This document shows positions 15,042 to 18,837 of a DNA stretch of 18,837 nucleotides, piece after piece. Made by a program: the position numbers and the translations under genes. The notes below the pieces were generated by a model that saw nothing but the letters and a program-made list of their open reading frames with translations, did not search any database and was not told the origin of the DNA. Positions within the stretch are counted from its first letter, which is position 1; the number at the start of each line of letters is the position of its first letter. This DNA is from Ignavibacteria bacterium. GTDB lineage: Bacteria > Bacteroidota > Ignavibacteria > Kapaibacteriales > UBA4661. The DNA is taken from assembly GCA_013298375.1 (NCBI GenBank), contig JAAFHM010000028.1, positions 1 to 18,837 on the forward strand, in the 5' to 3' direction.

Positions 15042-15249
15042 AACACTGAGCAAAAATTACGTGAGAGGGGCGAGAGAAATGTGGGCGCTGCTTCCGCAGT
15101 GGCGCTTTCCTACACAGAATGAAAACGCTTTGTAAAATACACATTTTTCTTCTTTGTCGTACTTTTTTCGCATATTTTTTTGCAACGAAGCCTTCTTTGT
15201 CGCAATTTACGGAGAACTATCGCGCTATTCATTTCCGCCCCAACTATCT

Positions 15250-16287
15250 ATGAAAGCACTTCTTCTTTTGGAGCAGCCCACAAACACTGCTCCGCAAGAC
15301 CGTAAAAGCTACCGCATCAGTATCGAAGACGTTCCCAAGCCACAGTTGCAAGAGGGAGAGGCACTCGTTCGCATACACGCTGCGGCGCTGAATCACCGTG
15401 ATAAATGGATTCTTGCCGGGCAGTACGCAAAAATTCGCTCCGGTGTGATTTTGGGTTCGGATGGTTGTGGTGTTGTGGAGGAAGTTGCTTCAAAAGCTGA
15501 TGAACACTGGCTTGGCAAGGAAGTCGTCCTGAACCCTTCCATCGGCTGGGGTGCAAATCCCCGCGTTCAAGACCGCGATTATTCCATCTTAGGGCTGCCC
15601 ACAAACGGCACATTTGCGGAATATTGTGCTATTCCCGTTCAAAATCTTTATGCCAAACCCCAGCACTTAAGCGCTGCGGAGTCGGCAGCACTTCCGCTTG
15701 CAGGGTTGACGGCATACCGCGCTGTTCGGATGCAAGCCGAAATTACTTCTGGCTCCAAAGTCTTGGTGACAGGCATTGGAGGCGGTGTGGCGCAGTATGC
15801 TGCTCAATTTGCTACTGCTTTGGGAGCAAGCGTTTATGCGACTTCTGGCGATGATATAAAACTTCAGATGGCAAAAGAAAAACTTGGCATAAGCGGCGGG
15901 GCGAACTACCGCCAGCAGGACTGGCATAAAACCTTGCTTGCCGAAGCAGGGGAGTTTGATTGTATCATTGACAGTGCCGTTGGAAGTAGTCTGGACGCGC
16001 TTTTGGCAATGCTCACGATGGGCGGACGGTATGTGTTTTACGGCGCAACGGGTGGTCGTCCGTCGTCGCTGAATGTACAGATGATTTTTTGGAAGCAGTT
16101 GCGCTTGCAAGGCACGACGATGGGCAGTGATGCGGAGTTTGGGGCGATGTTGGATTTTGTGACGGAAAAACGCATTACACCGATGCTTGATTCTGTGCGC
16201 CCTTTCGCTGAAATTGGCACTGCTTTTGAGGCAATGTCTGGCAGCACACAATTTGGTAAACTTGTTGTGGTAATGACCAATTCTTAA
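15250..16287 (+). CDS. Zinc-independent MDR-family NAD(P)-dependent oxidoreductase
   Basis: The 345-residue protein starts at ATG 15250; the upstream extension to 15154 begins in a T-rich leader and lacks family features. It has the medium-chain dehydrogenase/reductase fold: a GroES-like catalytic domain (residues 30-135, GEALVRIHAAALNHRDKW, LGSDGCGVVEEV) and a Rossmann domain with TGIGGGVAQYAAQF (174-187) and CIIDSAVGSSLDAL. The Cys that ligates catalytic zinc in alcohol dehydrogenases is replaced by the NHRD segment (48-51), and the four-Cys structural zinc lobe is missing, so it belongs with the zinc-free quinone/enoyl reductase-like MDRs. The substrate cannot be determined. The 208-bp gap to the divergent propeller gene should hold its promoter, but no convincing match to the consensus was found. 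The next gene, 102 bp on, may be separately transcribed. Confidence 0.88.
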   Translation: MKALLLLEQPTNTAPQDRKSYRISIEDVPKPQLQEGEALVRIHAAALNHRDKWILAGQYAKIRSGVILGSDGCGVVEEVASKADEHWLGKEVVLNPSIGWGANPRVQDRDYSILGLPTNGTFAEYCAIPVQNLYAKPQHLSAAESAALPLAGLTAYRAVRMQAEITSGSKVLVTGIGGGVAQYAAQFATALGASVYATSGDDIKLQMAKEKLGISGGANYRQQDWHKTLLAEAGEFDCIIDSAVGSSLDALLAMLTMGGRYVFYGATGGRPSSLNVQMIFWKQLRLQGTTMGSDAEFGAMLDFVTEKRITPMLDSVRPFAEIGTAFEAMSGSTQFGKLVVVMTNS

Positions 16288-16389
16288 TCCCGAATGGCGA
16301 TAAATAATGAGAGGTGAGCGCTATGAGAGCCGTAATGATGCGCTTCCGTCCTTCCACTGTTTACCCTTCATCCTTCACGATTTCCATCC

Positions 16390-17913
16390 ATGCACCTTCC
16401 TTCTCTACTTGGTCACTCTGCGCAAATGCTGAGGCTTATTGACCATTCTCAGCGCCCCGCCGATGTTCTGGCATCGGAGTATTTTCGTGCGAAAAAATAT
16501 ATCGGTGCGAAAGAGCGGCGCTTTATTTCAGCAATCGTATTTGCGGCGTTGCGCGGACGCTCTGCGTTTGAGTTTTGTGCAACCGAAGCGCTCAAGGGCA
16601 TTATGGCGGAAATTAGCGCCGTGCAAGAGCAGTTCCACCAATCGCACAAAGGCAAAAAAGCGAGTGCTGAAGTGCTGTTCCACGAACTTGGCATCATCAC
16701 GGCGTGTGCGCTTGTTGGGAATCAAGTGGGCGTAGGAAATATGTTTGAGCATATCGAAGAGACGCTGGGCATTGCCTATGCTGATTTGGAAGGTCGAATT
16801 ATTGTTTTGGGTGAAGCATTTGCTTCGCGCTTGGGCATTAGCACCGATGCGGGTATTCAGTTTGCTATGATGCTGCACGAGGTTTGGTCGCATCTTGCTG
16901 AGGAAATAGAACATATTTTTGCCACAGAAGATTTTTCGGAAGCCGCTCAAGAACTTCTCGCCACGCGATTTGCTGCCCCGCGTTGGATGCTCGCGGCATG
17001 GCAGGAAGGCACAACTGGGGCGGGCGATTGGTTCTCGGCGGTCGAGTTGGCAGCTTCGATGCTGGGTGCTGCGCCTGTTCCGGTGCGTATCAATCGGCTT
17101 GCCGCTGACCGCGAAACAGTTCTTGCTCTGTTGCGCAGAGACGGCATCCATGCTCGCGCCGGCAAACTTTCGCCCGATGCAATTTTGATAGACCGCCGTG
17201 TGAATTTGACGGGAACAAATCTGTACCGCGAAGGAGTGATTGAAATTCAGGACGAGGCTAGTCAGCTTGCGGGTTTTGGGCTTGCACCTGAAGCAACATG
17301 GCGAGTTTTGGATGCGTGCGCCGGAGCAGGCGGGAAGGCGCTCCACATCGGGAATTTGCAGGGGAATCGTGGTGAAATTATTGCTGCCGATATAGAATAT
17401 CAACGGTTGAAAGAATTGCCTCTTCGCGCCAAACGGAGCGGGGTTTCGCGGATTACGACGGTGCATCTGACGAGCAAAAGTATTCTTGCTACGTTGCCGG
17501 AGCAGCTTGCGTATTTGAAAGCCTCTTGTGATGCGGTAGTGGTGGATGCGCCTTGCTCCGGCATAGGAACGGTGCGGCGTATGCCGATGACGAAGTGGCG
17601 GCTCACGCCGGAATTACTGCGGAAACACGCGCAAAAGCAGCTTGAAATTGTGAACTCCTTTGCCAATGCTGTAAAGCCAGGTGGTGTCTTGCTTTACCTC
17701 ACGTGTTCGCTCATGCCACAGGAGAATAGCCACGTCATAGAAGCCTTTTTAGCGAAAAACCCTGATTTTATGCCGGAAGCGCTGGCTCCTGCTTTTGCAA
17801 AAAACGATATTCACATTCCCGGACTGGCTTCCGACGCGGCTTGGCTGACGCTTATGCCTTCACAGCACGGGACAGACGGCTTTTTTATGGCGCGTCTGCG
17901 AAAAAAAATGTAA
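16390..17913 (+). CDS. RsmB/NOP-family RNA (cytosine-5) methyltransferase, second copy
   Basis: This 507-residue SAM-dependent RNA m5C methyltransferase is distinct from the RsmB at the window start. Residues 1-65 (RPADVLASEYFRAKKYIGAK, ERRFISAIVFAALRGR) match the NusB-like N-terminus of a second RsmB-like subfamily known in Bacteroidota and Alphaproteobacteria. Residues 65-200 are an extended helical insertion that makes the protein longer than usual (about 400-450). The substrate-binding subdomain begins around PVRINRLAADRETV (230-243). Motif I is LDACAGAGGKALH (307-319), motif IV VDAPCSGIGTVRRMP (385-399, Cys389) and motif VI LTCSLMPQEN (437-446) with the catalytic Cys439. The C-terminus is the standard HGTDGFFMARL. 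Both catalytic cysteines are present, so it should be active. The yraN-like gene begins 16 bp later, so an operon is likely. The rRNA or tRNA target is not known. Confidence 0.9.
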   Translation: MHLPSLLGHSAQMLRLIDHSQRPADVLASEYFRAKKYIGAKERRFISAIVFAALRGRSAFEFCATEALKGIMAEISAVQEQFHQSHKGKKASAEVLFHELGIITACALVGNQVGVGNMFEHIEETLGIAYADLEGRIIVLGEAFASRLGISTDAGIQFAMMLHEVWSHLAEEIEHIFATEDFSEAAQELLATRFAAPRWMLAAWQEGTTGAGDWFSAVELAASMLGAAPVPVRINRLAADRETVLALLRRDGIHARAGKLSPDAILIDRRVNLTGTNLYREGVIEIQDEASQLAGFGLAPEATWRVLDACAGAGGKALHIGNLQGNRGEIIAADIEYQRLKELPLRAKRSGVSRITTVHLTSKSILATLPEQLAYLKASCDAVVVDAPCSGIGTVRRMPMTKWRLTPELLRKHAQKQLEIVNSFANAVKPGGVLLYLTCSLMPQENSHVIEAFLAKNPDFMPEALAPAFAKNDIHIPGLASDAAWLTLMPSQHGTDGFFMARLRKKM

Positions 17914-17929
17914 TGTAATCTTGTGTATC

Positions 17930-18295
17930 ATGCCCGAACCCGCTCACAATCGTGCTTCCGGCAATAGCGCCGAAGACCTTGCAGTCGAGTTTCTCACCGC
18001 AAAAGGGATGCGTATTGTCAAACGAAATTTTCATTTTGGACGTGTCGGCGAAATAGATATTATCGCCGAAGATGGCGACATATTGGTCTTTGTCGAGGTA
18101 AAATCGCGCTCCTCTACGCTCTATGGAACGCCGGAAGAAGCTATCACGCCAAGCAAACAACGCGCTATCCGCAAGGTCGCCCAGGGGTATCTCCACACGC
18201 ACAATATCACCAACCGCGAATGTCGTTTTGACGTTATTGCTATTCGGCTTTTTACGGAAGAGCCAGATATTACGCATTTGGTGGGTGCTTTTTGA
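17930..18295 (+). CDS. YraN/UPF0102 family nuclease-fold protein
   Basis: The 121-residue protein starts at ATG 17930; a TTG nine bases upstream is the alternative. It is a full-length UPF0102 member, with G-x-x-AEDLAVEFL (11-22), the RNFHFGRVGEIDIIAEDGD block (32-50), LVFVEVKSRSS (52-62), YGTPEEAITPSKQRAIRKVA (65-84) and RFDVIAI (99-105). GEID (D43) and EVK (E56, K58) reproduce the PD-(D/E)xK catalytic pattern of Holliday-junction resolvase-like nucleases. The biological role of the family is poorly defined. It begins 16 bp after the second methyltransferase, so the two are probably co-transcribed; pairing with RNA-processing genes is common for this family. Confidence 0.92.
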   Translation: MPEPAHNRASGNSAEDLAVEFLTAKGMRIVKRNFHFGRVGEIDIIAEDGDILVFVEVKSRSSTLYGTPEEAITPSKQRAIRKVAQGYLHTHNITNRECRFDVIAIRLFTEEPDITHLVGAF

Positions 18296-18309
18296 GTGTA
18301 GCCGGAGCA

Positions 18310-18341
18310 TTTGCTTCTGAGAGATTTATCCCGTAAATTTG
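18310..18341 (+). promoter_or_regulatory. Bacteroidota-type promoter upstream of the DUF2887 gene
   Basis: TTTG (18310-18313), a 20-bp spacer, then TAAATTTG (18334-18341), an exact match to the -33/-7 consensus of the Bacteroidota primary sigma factor (TTTG-N19-21-TAnnTTTG). A start of transcription near 18346 would leave a leader of roughly 48 nt before ATG 18394. It lies just after the YraN stop, so it gives the next gene its own promoter. Confidence 0.55.
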
Positions 18342-18393
18342 TTTTGATAATAGTGCTTTCAAGAGCGCATAAACACTCACAACAAAAGCATAT

Positions 18394-18837
18394 ATGCGCA
18401 CCGACACTATTCTCTATCAACTGTTCTTACAAATGCCGTCATTGCTCTTTGTCCTGATAGGTCGGGATGCAGAGGAAAGCAACGATTATCGCTTCACATC
18501 GGTCGAGGTAAAAGAAACTGGTTTTCGTTTGGACGGCGTATTTATGCCAAGTGCAGAGGATGGAACCATGTATTTTCTGGAATTGCAGTTCCAGCGCGAC
18601 ACCCGTTTTTACTCCCGACTATTTGCCGAAATTTTTCTGTTTTTGCGGCATGATGAATCGGCGCGTAATTGGCACAGCGTGGTGGTTTTTGCTGAAGAGC
18701 AGCATGATAGTGGCATTCCGCAGCGTTATAGCGACCTTGCGGGGCGAGTCAGTCGAATACATCTTGACCGCCTCACACCGGAGCAGACCGCAAAACATCC
18801 GATAGATCTCTTGGAATTGTTGGTATTGCCGGAGGAT
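18394..18837 (+). CDS. DUF2887 (Rpn-like PD-(D/E)xK) protein, 3' end outside window
   Basis: The frame runs open from ATG 18394 to the window edge (148 codons). The N-terminus MRTDTILYQLFLQMPSLLF followed by ELIG-like VLIGRD, SVEVKETGFRLDGVF and YFLELQFQRD is characteristic of the DUF2887 family. FRLDGVF and the ELQFQ strand carry the D...E-x-Q pattern of a PD-(D/E)xK nuclease core related to the Rpn (recombination-promoting nuclease, YhgA-like) group. LFAEIFLFLRHDESARNWHSV and RVSRIHLDRL continue the family pattern. Such genes are mobile and multicopy in cyanobacteria and some other phyla, which suggests horizontal exchange. A good promoter precedes it. Function beyond putative nuclease activity is unknown. 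Confidence 0.85.
   Translation, partial: MRTDTILYQLFLQMPSLLFVLIGRDAEESNDYRFTSVEVKETGFRLDGVFMPSAEDGTMYFLELQFQRDTRFYSRLFAEIFLFLRHDESARNWHSVVVFAEEQHDSGIPQRYSDLAGRVSRIHLDRLTPEQTAKHPIDLLELLVLPED

Noticed and set aside
15154..15249. A 32-residue N-terminal extension of the MDR oxidoreductase
   Set aside because: The family N-terminus begins with MKALLL at 15250, and the upstream sequence is a T-rich leader.
16528..17466. A 312-codon minus-strand open frame opposite the second methyltransferase
   Set aside because: The plus-strand frame contains all m5C methyltransferase motifs; the antisense product is rich in unlikely residues and unrecognisable.
1..18837. tRNA, rRNA, CRISPR or riboswitch elements
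   Set aside because: I looked for tRNA T-loop signatures, regularly spaced direct repeats and known riboswitch cores and saw none; the only tandem repeat (1194-1246) has no spacers.

Overview
The window looks like chromosomal DNA from a Gram-negative member of the Bacteroidota/Chlorobiota/Ignavibacteria/Kapabacteria (FCB) assemblage. Three things support this. Two proteins end in type IX secretion system (T9SS) type A sorting domains. One intergenic region carries a near-perfect Bacteroidota-type promoter (TTTG-N20-TAAATTTG). No gene start I inspected has a convincing Shine-Dalgarno sequence. Base composition is moderate (around half G+C by eye), with AT-richer patches. A finer placement is not possible from the sequence alone.

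Layout: (1) 1-2370, plus strand: the 3' part of rsmB (16S rRNA m5C methyltransferase, cut by the window edge), a 14-bp tandem repeat, then the ychF GTPase. (2) 2380-3486: a decayed transposase of a DDE family, frameshifted and truncated. (3) 3612-4769: a T9SS-exported protein whose central third is strikingly AT-rich. (4) 4822-7663, minus strand: a probable two-gene operon of a signal-peptide-bearing, pentapeptide/beta-helix-like protein ending in a two-TM K+ channel pore, followed by a PAP2-type membrane phosphatase or phosphotransferase. (5) 7996-10051, plus strand: a stand-alone double-stranded-RNA-binding protein, then a SiaC-family (DUF1987) regulatory phosphoprotein and a class III adenylate cyclase with a coiled-coil stalk, closed by a clear bidirectional terminator. 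(6) 10136-12550, minus strand: an ECF sigma factor and, downstream, a single-TM protein that looks like its membrane-bound partner but ends in a T9SS sorting domain. (7) 12879-15041, minus strand: an unrecognised helical protein and an exported PD40 propeller plus carboxypeptidase-regulatory-like protein. (8) 15250-18295, plus strand: an MDR oxidoreductase, a second RsmB/NOP-family methyltransferase and a YraN/UPF0102 protein, the last two probably co-transcribed. (9) 18394-end: a DUF2887 (Rpn-like PD-(D/E)xK) protein cut by the window edge.

Translation and RNA housekeeping (two rRNA methyltransferases, YchF, YraN) frames a centre rich in signalling and envelope genes. The most noteworthy parts are the SiaC-adenylate cyclase pair, the ECF sigma/T9SS-tailed membrane protein pair, the exported beta-helix/K+ channel fusion and the free-standing dsRBD protein. 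No tRNA, rRNA or CRISPR array was seen.
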